From positions 1 through 44,236 of the forward strand of contig JAQGDQ010001365.1 of the NCBI GenBank assembly GCA_030141605.1: a DNA stretch of 44,236 nt, read 5' to 3'. Below are positions 30,333 through 42,046 of this stretch, one piece after another. Within the stretch, counting starts at the first letter, position 1. Every line of letters begins with the position of its first letter. This stretch comes from Tubiluchus corallicola (lineage: Eukaryota > Priapulida > Priapulimorpha > Priapulimorphida > Tubiluchidae). The position numbers were made by a program, and so were the translations under genes. Below the pieces are notes generated by a model. That model worked only from the letters and a program-made list of their open reading frames with translations, ran no database searches and had not been told where the DNA came from.

Positions 30333-30813
30333 TGTTGTTGGCATCCTTCTGTCTCGGAAGACAATGGAATGTGCGCCAAGAGAGTCCGATCTTTGAACAT
30401 CTCCAGGGCGCACTCCTGGGCAAGGTGTATGGAGATCCTGAGTTGCCCAGACCGCAGGAACCCCTCTCTTCCTCCCTGGTGTAGTCCAAAGGAAAGCGGA
30501 GTGATACGTTTGGCACCAGGTTGGCTGCAGGAGCTGCCGGAGTCAGTGAGCATGCTGCACTGGTCTGCCTTGATTTGGAAGGTTTACTCCTCTACACATG
30601 GCCGTTGGGTCACTTGACCTCCTCCGCCCTCTAGCCGTTGGCTGCTCGTGCAGCTCCTCCGCCTAGTGTCAAGATACAGTGTGGGCATCCCGCAAGCCTA
30701 CAGTACCTGGTATTCCTAGGCAGTCACCCATCCAAGCACTAACAAGGCTCTACGTTGCTTAACTTCGGTGATCAGACGAGAACCGGTGTTTTCAACGTGA
30801 TTTGGCCGTAGTA
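30333..30813 (-). mobile_element. 5S rRNA-derived SINE (SINE3-like), minus strand
   Basis: The minus strand starts with a 5S rRNA-like head (30812-30694): CTACGGCCAAATCACG, TCTCGTCTGATCACCGAAGT, TAAGCAACGTAGAGCC, GTGCTTGGATGGGTGACTGC and GGAATACCAGGT, which cover the pol III internal control region. A body of about 360 bp follows with no similarity I recognise, ending CCAACAACAATT. It is bounded by a perfect 11-bp target duplication TCCTGTATAAT (30322-30332 and 30814-30824). Because it is retrotransposed, fused to a tail and diverged from canonical 5S, it is not called a working rRNA gene. Confidence 0.92.
30694..30812 (-). pseudogene. 5S rRNA-like head of the SINE
   Basis: About 118 nt alignable to 5S rRNA over its whole length, with multiple substitutions relative to typical animal 5S (for example AAATCACGTTGAAAACACC where animals have ATACCACCCTGAACGC-type sequence). 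It continues directly into the SINE body instead of a T-run terminator. Confidence 0.85.
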
Positions 30814-31238
30814 TCCTGTATAATATAAACTGTATATAGGCATATCGGATAAATCGGACAATCGGCTAAACCGGACCTCCCCCCCATTAGTCCGGTTTAA
30901 TGAGGGTTGACTGTATTATGCAACCATGCTTTCATTTGTCTGACATGCTCTCAACTTGTGTACATTAACTAATATACCCGGTACAATGTCACATTACAAT
31001 ATGAAAATGAAGCGGTCGTAATGGAAATACAATATTAAAAAGGTACAGAAAGTAACATTAATGCTGCCAACACAAAATCCGTCAAATATATCATAATAAG
31101 ACTTCTTCTTTATGAGCTCGCTGCCCCCCCTAACCTGGTTACGCCCCTGTCTACAACTGCAATTTGCAATGGTCAAAGAAAACTAGAGAAAGACAAGATT
31201 TTATCTACGTACATAATGTTTATTATGCCTTGCCGTTA

Positions 31239-31840
31239 TTGACCATAAAATGAATTTACATGAAAGTGTCAATCAATGTCAAATCAGCATTGTCAAGAGA
31301 CATATGTCAACGATACCTAAGCAATTGACCATAAAATGAATTTACATGAAAGTGTCAATCAATGTCAAATCAGTACTGTCAAGAGACATATGTCAACGAT
31401 ACCTAAGAAATTGACCATAAAATGAATTTACATGAAAGTGTCAATCAATGTCAAATCAGTACTGTCAAGAGACATATGTCAACGATACCTAAGAAATTGA
31501 CCATAAAATGAATTTACATGAAAGTGTCAATCAATGTCAAATCAGCACTGTCAAGAGACATATGTCAACGATACCCAAGCAATTGACCATAAAATGAATT
31601 TACATGAAAGTGTCAATCAATGTCAAATCAGCACTGTCAAGAGACATATGTCAACGATACCCAAGCAATTGACCATAAAATGAATTTACATGAAAGTGTC
31701 AATCAATGTCAAATCAGCACTGCCAAGAGACATATGTCAACAATACCCAAGCAATTGACCATAAAATGAATTTACATGAAAGTGTCAATCAATGTCAAAT
31801 CAGCACTGTCAAGAGACATATGTCAACGATACCTAAGCAA
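31239..31840. repeat. 86-bp tandem array, 7 units
   Basis: Units begin TTGACCATAAAATGAATTTA at 31239, 31325, 31411, 31497, 31583, 31669 and 31755, exactly 86 bp apart. They also contain AAGTGTCAATCAATGTCAAA and AGAGACATATGTCAACRATA. Differences are limited to a few sites per unit, which suggests recent expansion or homogenisation. Confidence 0.96.
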
Positions 31841-32251
31841 TCGGAATAAACGAAGCATTCATTACCTGTTACGTTAATAAGTCGATGACAACAGGTAGTA
31901 ATTATTGTAAATAGTGAATTAAAATAAAATATAACAATTCTAATAATTGTTTATCGGTGTATTTACAATCTAAATCGTACTGATTTAACAAATAAATAGT
32001 TAGAAAATAAACAATGAATAAATTTTCTCGAAAATTCTAAGTTTTGTTAATGCACAAGCGTAAGAAATAAATATATAAAGACGTAATTGCGATGTAGCTA
32101 CGCTCGTATGCCATTAAACATGTTTATGAAATATGAAAACGGATCGTTCAAACTAGATACGATAATCAACAGCCATAACATTATAAATTTCAAACAATAA
32201 CTGGTCACCGGTTTCAATGCAAGCAGTAAAAAAAAAATTCACAGAATTGAA
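31841..32251. other. No gene; AT-rich
   Basis: Only AT-rich unique-looking sequence is seen. Confidence 0.45.
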
Positions 32252-32449
32252 TACAGTCAGACCTTGTTATAACCCCCCGTCTCCCCCCGGATTATAATGC
32301 CAACCTCGCTTAACGCCCAATTTTCTGGCAAAACAAAATGTCTATATTTGCACAGACATGTATGTATTAATGCAAGGTCATTACAAGGTCAAACTCGCTT
32401 AATGACAATGGTTACCCAAAAGCGGCGGTAATAAAAAGGTCTGACTGTA
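32252..32449. mobile_element. Short pogo/Tc1-type MITE
   Basis: TA-flanked, about 198 bp; TIRs CAGTCAGACCTTGTTATAAC and CAGTCAGACCTTTTTATTAC (inverted). Subterminal CTCGCTTAA occurs on both sides in the same orientation. Confidence 0.85.
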
Positions 32450-32654
32450 ACTTTCTATAAAACACATCGTTGCCTTTCAATTTCAACAATTCTATTCAGT
32501 TCATTCGCACACGGTCAAAAACCCGACGTCTGTTTAACAAAATCGGGACATTAACTGTTTGCACACGGGCCATTGTGTATACACCATAGTCTCCAAACAC
32601 CATACAGGCAGCATTATATTTCAATATTCATGATAACAAGAAAATGGAAAACTT

Positions 32655-32940
32655 TGAATTGTCGGGAACTAGGTACATCAGTTAATCAACTGCAAGAGAA
32701 CAGTAACGACAAATTTTAATGCCGCCATTTTAAAAGATAAGATGGCCGAATGACATTTGGAGCAGTATCGGAGAATGCGCAAATTCACGAGTATGACAAA
32801 GTCCGTTTGTCGGGCACTAGGTACATCAGTTAATCAATTACAAAAGAAAAGTGATGACAAATTTTAATGCCGCCATTTTAAAAAACAAGATGGCCGAATG
32901 CCGGTGTCGGAGAATGCGCAAATTCATGTGTGTGACAAAG
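32655..32940. repeat. Two-copy tandem duplication, about 155 bp unit
   Basis: CTAGGTACATCAGTTAATCA, TTTTAATGCCGCCATTTTAA, AAGATGGCCGAATG and CGGAGAATGCGCAAATTCA occur twice in order (from about 32668 and 32816). Confidence 0.88.
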
Positions 32941-33263
32941 CATAGGCAGCAAATAACATGTAAACATTGACATGATTACTGTGAGGTATATATGTATAGT
33001 TTTCATCACTTCTCAGAACTACAGAGGAACACACGACGACTACCTTACCGAACTTACGAAACAAAAGGCTACCTAAGCATCTGCGACACATCGTAGGAAC
33101 TAAGAGCATAGCTGGGCCTATGTACAAGTAAGAGGAAGTTCGCATTGTCAGAGCGTGCGGCATGTTTTTGTTATTGCTTCGACGAATCTTGACCGCACGA
33201 AAAATCAAAATATCTGGTTATACATGAAATGATGTTTGCACAAAGTTTTAATGTGTTGCGGAC

Positions 33264-33787
33264 CAGTGGCGGCTCGTATATAAGTACTGTGGAACCGCAG
33301 CGCCCCCTATTTTCACTCAATATTATCGATAATATTCAATATAATAAATCTTTTTTCTTTAGTTCTTTCTTTATACTTGTACGGAACCAGAGCACGTGAG
33401 GGTAGTGCTGTTTGCTTCACAGCTCAAGCAACGTGGTACTTGGCTGTTGTGCGCATGCGCCCATGTTCACATGTCTGAGATGGGACGCTGTACTTTAGGT
33501 AGAAATAGTACTGTTGCTCACGCAGTGTGTTATCAGTTGTGACGCGTATCGGTAAATTCTTGAAATGCGACAATTTAAGCTACTCGTAAGAAAAAATATT
33601 TTGTTTAGGATTTTAACATGTTTATGTATAAATATTTTCATATGTTTGTTTGTTTAAAACTACAATTACAAATGACAACATTAAAATTATATTACACATG
33701 TTTGTTTCGTTTTACACAGCATTAAAACAATGGCTAAAAATTTTCTGAAGCAGCACCCCCAGTAATTTTAGCTACGAGCCGCCACTG
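33264..33787. mobile_element. hAT-like MITE (CAGTGGCGGCTCGT ends)
   Basis: Perfect 14-bp TIR CAGTGGCGGCTCGT followed by AGCGCCCCCTA at the left and, inverted, a GGGGGTGCTGC run at the right. Target duplication TTGCGGAC (33256-33263) and TTGCAGAC (33788-33795), 7 of 8. No transposase. Confidence 0.92.
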
Positions 33788-33795
33788 TTGCAGAC

Positions 33796-35046
33796 ACGAT
33801 TAGGTTAGATTAACAACTGCACGAATGTCTACTGTACTGTCTACTATTGCACAACTGGTGTCCATAAGTGTGTTCATGCGTTCATTAATTACATCAAATA
33901 GGCCTAGCTATTAAGTTCTCAATATAGTACAAATAGTTGAAGAGATTAGCACGTAAACAGACTCAGTAACAAGTTTAGTTCTTAATTACCGCCCACTATT
34001 TACAAGATCAACAAAGCAAAAAAAATTTTCCTTACCAGACAAAGCAAGACGCCACATAGCGGTAGCTAAAACTACGTACAAAAACTTAGCAATACATTAA
34101 AAATACAAGCATTCAATTCATTAGTACAATTAGCAGAGTTTACACCGTACGAAGGACCGGTCAAAAATGAGCAACTGAAATTAAAAGCGTGCAGCATACA
34201 AAAATATATCTCCGCACCGTGTGTCCCGTAACGCCACGTGACTCCCAAATATATATTACAGTGGGTTAGGGGTGAACGGCGGGCGTAATAATATAGCTAG
34301 ACGTATGTACACTGTACAAAAGTCAATGCAAAGCTTGCGATTGTCCCACACATTCTAACCAGAACGAAATGGTGTTCAAAATTTAATTCCTGTTTCGTAG
34401 CAGAAAGGACAGAGCTTAACAAATGCAGAAGATTAGAACTTTTTCTGACTACAGATGGCGCAGCATTCGAACGTCACATGGCTAGTTAGGCACTACGCAT
34501 TTAGAAGCGAAAAGTCGAACAGGCAGTCGTAACGTAACTCAGAAAATAATCACCAAACGTGAATTACGATCACGGCTTCGAGCTCCCTGATGCATCACGT
34601 GCACTTTTTACAAATTATCCCTGAAAACGCAATAATTTTTTCTCCCTGATGTGTTCCTTGATTTAACTGTATACTTTTAAGCAGAAAAAATACTCAAATA
34701 ATGCTTAGCAACAACGAAGACGGTCAAATAAGAAGGCAGGACAGCAGAAATCAATAACTGCAATGCATTTCTTTGGTATTAGCATGACTAAACCACCAAA
34801 TCATTATTTGGTGAACAACACTTTATCAGTTAGGCTAACGTGTTTAGCATACGACGTGTCCCTCCACGTTCGAGGAAAGCATTTGGAATTCTTAGCTGTG
34901 GGATTTGGGGGGGGGGGTTGGGATTGCAGTCAAAATGACAAACTTTGATTGATGAGGTTTTCCCGAGGTCCTGTTTACAATTTTACTGTTTCGACGGGGT
35001 TTCGGTAGATGATTTCAATTTAGGTTCGACCTTTTTTAGTAAATAT
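33796..35046. other. No gene recognised
   Basis: AT-rich intergenic DNA with scattered short frames. A G run sits at 34908-34917. No TIR pairs or arrays were found. Confidence 0.45.
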
Positions 35047-35344
35047 GTGCTCGCATAGCAAAATCGTCGATATGTTGACAAGCTTTTTTTTAGTTATTTA
35101 AATTTCTCGAATCTCCATTTTATGAGGATCATTTTGATACCAAGCTCATTGCTCTATGTTATTTCTGAGCTAAGATAATCCACGTTGAAGGTACTGATAT
35201 TAGAACATAAAAGTCCAATTAATTTAGCTTTTGTTTTTATAAAAACCAAAAAATTGACATTTCAGCAAATTTTTTGTGCATTCTACTTTGAAACATCATA
35301 ACTATGCTGACTTATGGACTGTTTTGGTTTGCAAGCACACGTAT
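35047..35344. mobile_element. TIR element, short internally deleted copy
   Basis: Shares both ends with 37720-38330 and 41392-42046 (left ...GCATAGCAAAATCGTC; right GACTTATGGACTGTTTTGGT then TTGCAAGCACAC) but lacks the middle from GAGGTGCAGG to the AAATTGACATTT segment. Confidence 0.75.
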
Positions 35345-35539
35345 AATTTTGGATCTTAAGCTGGTAAGACAGTCTTAGATCGTATGCACTATGGGCTGAA
35401 GATTTTACCAATTAACAGTAGAAACGAAATGTCAGATTACTGTAGATGAACCACAAAAAGGAAAAGCAAAAAGATTCACTAGGTCAGTCGTGTGAAGTTG
35501 CATGTAGTTGCTCATTCTAGACTAAATAATTGTAAATAG

Positions 35540-36615
35540 TTGAAGCACAGCCGCGAACTGACCTCAAGGATTCTAGGACCAATTCTTGACCAAATCGAGT
35601 CGTAAAGAGGACCACAGTTTCTTCTGTCTTGCATTTAGTGTCGAGGAAAGAGATCTGTAGCTCTAAACTGTACACAATTAAAATGCGGACCAAATTGAGT
35701 CGTAAAGAGGACCACAGTTTCTTCTCTCTTGCATTTAGTGTCGAGGAAAGAGATCTGTAGCTCTAAACTGTACACAGTAAATAGTTGAAGCACAGCTGCG
35801 AACTGACCTCAAGGATTCTAGGACAAATTCTTGACCAAATCGAGTCGTAAAGAGGACCAAAGTTTCTTCTCTCTTGCATTTAGTGTCGAGGAAAGAGATC
35901 TGTAGCTCTAAACTGTACACAATTAAAATGCGGACCAAATTGAGTCGTAAAGAGGACCACAGTTTCTTCTCTCTTGCATTTAGTGTCGAGGAAAGAGATC
36001 TGTAGCTCTAAACTGTACACAGTAAATAGTTGAAGCACAGCTGCGAACTGACCTCAAGGATTCTAGGACCAATTCTTGACCAAATTGAGTCGTAAAGAGG
36101 ACCACAGTTTCTTCTCTCTTGCATTTAGTGTCGAGGAAAGAGACCTGTAGCTCTAAACTGTACACAATTAAAATGCGGACCAAATTGAGTCGTAAAGAGG
36201 ACCACAGTTTCTTCTCTCTTGCATTTAGTGTCGAGGAAAGAGATCTGTAGCTCTAAACTGTACACAGTAAATAGTTGAAGCACAGCTGCGAACTGACCTC
36301 AAGGATTCTAGGACCAATTCTTGACCAAATTGAGTCGTAAAGAGGACCACAGTTTCTTCTCTCTTGCATTTAGTGTCGAGGAAAGAGACCTGTAGCTCTA
36401 AACTGTACACAATTAAAATGCGGACCAAATTGAGTCGTAAAGAGGACCACAGTTTCTTCTCTCTTGCATTTAGTGTCGAGGAAAGAGATCTGTAGCTCTA
36501 AACTGTAGACAATTAAAATGCGGACCAAATCGAGTCATAAAGAGGACCACAGTTTCTTCTCTCTTGCATTTAGCGTCGAGGAAAGAGACCTGTATCTCTA
36601 AACTGTAGACAATTA
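35540..36615. repeat. Dimeric satellite, 245-bp higher-order unit
   Basis: A core of about 100 bp (GAGTCGTAAAGAGGACCACA, GTTTCTTCTCTCTTGCATTT, AGTGTCGAGGAAAGAGA, CTGTAGCTCTAAACTGTA) alternates between two linkers: AATTAAAATGCGGACCAAAT and GTAAATAGTTGAAGCACAGC...AGGATTCTAGGACC. The long period is 245 bp, seen in three near-identical minus-strand open frames at 35735, 35980 and 36225. Those frames reflect the satellite, not genes. The last two units lack the long linker. Confidence 0.93.
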
Positions 36616-36851
36616 AAACACGTAAAAAAAACAACAATTATTAATATGATGAGGTAAACTCGTTCCCCTTCAAAAGGTGTTCACACCAACAGCACAGCAA
36701 ATAAATGCATAAAATCATACAGTTTCTACATAGCAAACGATTATTGGCTACATAATTTACGCCTCGTTACACGTTAAAATTCCTATTTACAAGTTGTACT
36801 TTTTTACAATAAAATTGTGTACGATACTTTACAAGTACGATAATGACAATA

Positions 36852-37291
36852 TATGTTTTACATGTCAAATGTAGACCTACGTTAACTCAAATGTAGATTT
36901 AGGTAATTCAAATGTGTCTTGGTAACTCAAATGTAAACTTAGGTAGTTCAAATGTGTTAACAATGGTTTTCAAGAAATCTTGAGCGTTTTTGGTAAGTCA
37001 AATGTAGACACATGTCAAGTCAAATGTGACATAGGTACCTCAAATGTGGACAGGTGGTAAAGTTTAAGGATGTTAAATTTAATCTCCTTTAATTTTAATT
37101 TAATAATTGCTCCTAAGTTAAAATAACAACGTTATAGGCCTACTAATAGATGCACTATCTTTGGTTTATCTTTTTCTAATTTGCACTTAAATAACTTAAT
37201 TACCGATTTATTCAAAGTAATGCATCTACATTTGACTTACCTAAGTCACATTTGAACTTTCCTGTGTCTACATTTGACGTGTAAAACCTAT
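36852..37291. mobile_element. MITE with repeated CAAATGTAGAC motifs
   Basis: The left TTTTACATGTCAAATGTAGA and right end are inverted (ATAGGTTTTACACGTCAAAT). The subterminal parts are iterations of CTCAAATGTRGAY at the left and, inverted, at the right, so the element folds back on itself. No clear target duplication. Confidence 0.7.
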
Positions 37292-37719
37292 ACTACCATA
37301 GTAAGCTGAACACCGAACAAAGGTCTTAATTACTACAATTTATACCAAAAAGGGCGCTCTCAACTAGACTCTACTGTTTCACACGGAGCGGTGCAGTCTT
37401 CACGTCGCTTATTCGAAGTTACCTGAGCCTTCTCTTGTAAATTCTTTTCAATACGGCAAGCTTCTGTGTAACAGCTACATTTAAAAACTTAGGGAAAGGT
37501 TTCGTGAAATGTGGGAGATATAAACTTGTTTAAATTGTTATGGTTTTTACATAAAAACGGCACAGTTTGAGTCCGGCTGCTAAACGATTATCTAACAATA
37601 AAAGCAGCGTTTGTCCACCGGTACGCTGAGAACACTGCTGAGCTCTTGCATTACGTACCGGAAGTGACCATCAGGTGCACAATAGACGATAACACAGACT
37701 ACTTTCGCGTTACTAATTG

Positions 37720-38330
37720 TGTGCTTGCATAGCAAAATCGTCCATAAGTCGGCCATTAAGCTTTTCTAGTTATTCACATATCTGCATTTCATGAGGATCA
37801 TTTTGATACCAAGTTCATCACTCTATCTTATTTCTAAGCTGAGATAATCCACGTTGAAGTTGAGGTGCAGGCTGCATATTGAAAAACTTAATCTTGAGAA
37901 AATCACTGTTAAAGTCAGCCATTGTTTTTTGTCGCGTTTCTGCAAAATGCTTAGCAACCGTATGAAAGTTGGCTGCTATGGACTTTGCAAGAACAAATTG
38001 AAGTTACATTTAAATCCAGTAGATGGCTCTTCCTGATGAAGCAAAATGACCGCTTTCAAGAGCTACAATCGCTGTTAGAAAATACAAGTTTTTTTACAAT
38101 TGCAGTACTAGATTATAGACACAAAAGTGGGAAAGGAGTATTAAAATTAAATTTTTAGTATTTTTTGGACATTTTCCTCACAATTTGATGCTAGAATATA
38201 ATTAGCATTTGTTTTCATAAAAAATAAAAAATTGACATTTGATCAAATTTTTGGTGCATTCTACTTTTGAAGCATCATAACGTAGTTTTGACTATGCCGA
38301 CTTATGGACGGTTTTGGTTTGCAAGCACAC
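37720..38330. mobile_element. TIR element, long copy left of the 96-bp satellite
   Basis: TIR about 34 bp: left TGTGCTTGCATAGCAAAATC then GTCCATAAGTCGGC; right inverted TGTGCTTGCAAACCAAAACC then GTCCATAAGTCGGC. Interior shared with 41392-42046. The open frame 37854-38036 (start TTG) is repeated there with changes and lacks known domains. Superfamily not assigned. Confidence 0.82.
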
Positions 38331-38634
38331 AATTAAGTTTGTGCGGTTTTTCCTTCATATACATTTGCTTCATGTTTTTCCATTTTGCTCAGTACTGTTA
38401 CCGATACCAATTTCTCTCAGCCGGCCGACCGCTTCAGCAAACAGTTTTTGATTCATTTTTCCTCTACTGTTTAAAACGTTAATTACGTTGTCCAGATCTT
38501 GCAAAATGCCCCCCCCAGTTTTTTTCTTCCTTGTTTTCCAACTGCTGACATGTTTGAACATTCGGGTGATTTAGCACGTTTTGGCAGTTTTGCAGCATTT
38601 TAGGTAGCGCTGAGCAAAATTTTTGGCGCAAATT

Positions 38635-41035
38635 TACTCTAATGAACATCCCGGTTGTCTAGTGCAGAGTGACGCCAACCTGTTTAACACCTGGCTGAAC
38701 GGGGCAAGCCTGTTCCGAAGTCGACTTCCCTACCCTAATGAACATCCTGGTTGTCTAGTGCAGAGTGACGCCAACCTGTTTAACAGCTGGCTGAATAGGC
38801 CAAGCCTGTTCCGAAGTCGACTTCCCTACCCTAATGAACATCCCGGTTGTCTAGTGCAGAGTGACGCCAACCTGTTTAACACCTGGCTGAACGGGGCAAG
38901 CCTGTTCCGAAGTCGACTTCCCTACACTAATGAACATCCCGGTTGTCTAGTGCAGAGTGACGTCAACCTGTTTAACACCTGGCTGAACGAGGCAAGCCTG
39001 TTCCGAAGTCGACTTCCCTACCCTAATGAACATCCTGGTTGTCTAGTGCAGAGTGACGCCAACCTGTTTAACAGCTGGCTGAATAGGCCAAGCCTGTTCC
39101 GAAGTCGACTTCCCTACCCTAATGAACATCCCGGTTGTCTAGTGCAGAGTGACGCCAACCTGTTTAACACCTGGCTGAACGGGGCAAGCCTGTTCCGAAG
39201 TCGACTTCCCTACACTAATGAACATCCTGGTTGTCTAGTGCAGAGTGACGCCAACCTGTTTAACACCTGGCTGAATAGGCCAAGCCTGTTCCGAAGTCGA
39301 CTTCCCTACCCTAATGAACATCCCGGTTGTCTAGTGCAGAGTGACGCCAACCTGTTTAACACCTGGCTGAACGGGGCAAGCCTGTTCCGAAGTCGACTTC
39401 CCTACCCTAATGAACATCCCGGTTGTCTAGTGCAGAGTGACGCCAACCTGTTTAACACCTGGCTGAACGAGGCAAGCCTGTTCCGAAGTCGACTTCCCTA
39501 CCCTAATGAACATCCTGGTTGTCTAGTGCAGAGTGACGCCAACCTGTTTAACACCTGGCTGAATAGGCCAAGCCTGTTCCGAAGTCGACTTCCCTACCCT
39601 AATGAACATCCCGGTTGTCTAGTGCAGAGTGACGCCAACCTGTTTAACACCTGGCTGAATGGCGCAAGCCTGTTCCGAAGTCGACTTCCCTACCCTAATG
39701 AACATCCCGGTTGTCTAGTGCAGAGTAACTCCAACCTGTTTAACACCTGGCTGAATAGGCCAAGCCTGTTCCGAAGTCTACTTCCCTACCCTAATGAACA
39801 TCCTGGTTGTCTAGTGCAGAGTGACTCTAACCTGTTTAACACCCGGCTGAATAGGCCAAGCCTGTTCCGAAGTCGACTTCCCTACCCTAATGAACATCCT
39901 GGTTGTCTAGTGCAGAGTGACGCCAACCTGTTTAACACCTGGCTGAATAGGCCAAGCCTGTTCCGAAGTCTACTTCCCTACCCTAATGAACATCCTGGTT
40001 GTCTAGTGCAGAGTGACTCTAACCTGTTTAACACCCGGCTGAATAGGCCAAGCCTGTTCCGAAGTCGACTTCCCTACCCTAATGAACATCCTGGTTGTCT
40101 AGTGCAGAGTGACGCCAACCTGTTTAACACCTGGCTGAATGGGGCAAGCCTGTTCCGAAGTCGACCTCCCTACCCTAATGAACATCCCGGTTGTCTAGTG
40201 CAGAGTGACGCCAACCTGTTTAACACCTGGCTGAATGGGGCAAGCCTGTTCCGAAGTCGACTTCCCTACCCTAATGAACATCCCGGTTGTCTAGTGCAGA
40301 GTGACGCCAACCTGTTTAACACCTGGCTGAACGGGGCAAGCCTGTTCCGAAGTCGACTTCCCTACCCTAATGAACATCCCGGTTGTCTAGTGCAGAGTGA
40401 CGCCAACCTGTTTAACACCTGGCTGAATGGGGCAAGCCTGTTCCGAAGTCGACTTCCCTACCCTAATGAACATCCCGGTTGTCTAGTGCAGAGTGACGCC
40501 AACCTGTTTAACACCTGGCTGAATGGGGCAAGCCTGTTCCGAAGTCGACTTCCCTACCCTAATGAACATCCCGGTTGTCTAGTGCAGAGTGACGCCAACT
40601 GTTTAACACCTGGCTGAACGGGGCAAGCCTGTTCCGAAGTCGACTTCCCTACCTAATGAACATCCCGGTTGTCTAGTGCAGGTGACGTCAACCTGTTTAA
40701 CACCTGGCTGAACGGGGCAAGCCTGTTCCGAAGTCGACTTCCCTACCCTAATGAACATCCTGGTTGTCTAGTGCAGAGTGACGCCAACCTGTTTAACAGC
40801 TGGCTGAATAGGCCAAGCCTGTTCCGAAGTCGACTTCCCTACCCTAATGAACATCCCGGTTGTCTAGTGCAGAGTGACGCCAACCTGTTTAACACCTGGC
40901 TGAATAGGCCAAGCCTGTTCCGAAGTCGACTTCCCTACCCTAATGAACATCCCGGTTGTCTAGTGCAGAGTGACGCCAACCTGTTTAACACCTGCCTGAA
41001 TGGGACAAGCCTGTTCCGAAGTTTACTTCCCGCAA
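38635..41035. repeat. 96-bp satellite, about 25 units
   Basis: Units start AATGAACATCC at 38641, 38737 and so on, with period 96. Each contains GGTTGTCTAGTGCAGAGTGA, CAACCTGTTTAACACCTGGC, AAGCCTGTTCCGAAGTCGAC and TTCCCTACCCTAATG. As 96 is divisible by 3, one frame stays open for 664 codons (38623-40617) with a 32-residue repeat containing NEHPGCLVQSDANLFNTWLN. I do not call it a gene: no in-frame ATG occurs (it opens with TTG), many unit differences change the residue, and the flanks are transposons. The alternative is an internal exon of an unknown gene. Three single-base deletions lie in one unit near 40600-40682. Confidence 0.95.
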
Positions 41036-41391
41036 TCGTTGTTAATTAGGCGTCACATATTTCGCACAATAGCGGGACTTGCATATAGATCTACGTTTTC
41101 ATGTAAAAGCCATATAAAAAGAAATGCAACAGCTTCTGAGATGATATAATCATACAAAGATACCGTAAGTTTGACTGCTGCAGGTTTTGATAAACTGCAA
41201 TGATGAGGTTTACAATAATGTCAAAATGGTTCATCATAAACCCCTGTAAGCAGGTAGAAAAAATACCAGTCTTGTTAAAATCACCGGGTTTCACCAACAC
41301 CAGTTGCTCTGCAGAATAAGCAGAATTAAGCCATAGAAGTAATTATAAATCAGATAGTGTTTACTTTTAACAGAGTTCTGGACAATAATGT

Positions 41392-42046
41392 CTGCTTGCA
41401 CAGCAAAATCGTTCATAAGTCGGCAATTAAGTTTTTCTAGTTGTTCACATAATCATGCTGAATCTCCATTTCATGAGAATCATTTTGATACCAAGTTCAT
41501 CACTCTATGTTATTTATAAGCTGAGATAATCCACGTTGAAGTTGAGGTGCAGGCTGCACAGTGGAAAACATAATCTTGAGAAAATCATTGTTAAAGTCAG
41601 CCATTGTTTTTTGTCGCATCTCTACAAAACACTTAGCAACCGCACAAATGTTGGTTGCTATGGACTTCGCAAACTGAACAAACTGAAGTTATGTTTAAAT
41701 CCAGTAGATGGCTCTTCCTGATGAAGATCTGAGCTTTGCAACAGGAATAACCAGAAGCAAAATGGCTGCTTCCACGAGCTACTGTTGAAATTTGAAAATA
41801 CAAGTTTTTTACAATTGCAGTACTAGTTTCTAGCCAGAGTACGGGGTTATAAAATTAAAGTTTTAGTATTTTTTGAACATTTTCTTGATAATTTGATGCT
41901 AGAATATTAAAGACCATTATATTTAGTTTTTACAAAAAACGAAAAATTGACATTTGACCAAATTTTTGATTCATTCTACTTTGAAGCATAATAACATAGT
42001 TTTAACTATGCCAACTTATGGACGGTCTTGGTTTGCAAGCACACAT
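41392..42046. mobile_element. TIR element, long copy right of the 96-bp satellite
   Basis: Same orientation and content as 37720-38330, with ends TCTGCTTGCACAGCAAAATC and, inverted, TGTGCTTGCAAACCAAGACC. A few extra short insertions, for example near 41735-41755. Confidence 0.82.

Larger units (their letters stand above)
30095..30915. mobile_element. Pogo-like MITE (same family as 13371-13759), split by a SINE
   Basis: TA-flanked with TIRs CAGTCGACCCTCGTTAAACC and CAGTCAACCCTCATTAAACC. Outside the SINE (30333-30813) it is the reverse complement of 13371-13759 throughout, including CTTATTAAGGTGATTATTCC and TATATAGGCATATCRGATAA. Confidence 0.92.

Noticed and set aside
30694-30812. Functional 5S rRNA gene
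   Set aside because: It is the head of a SINE with target duplications, diverged from typical 5S and lacking a T-run terminator at its end.
35735-36428. Three 67-codon minus-strand frames with near-identical sequence
   Set aside because: They come from the 245-bp satellite and start and stop at the same place in each unit.
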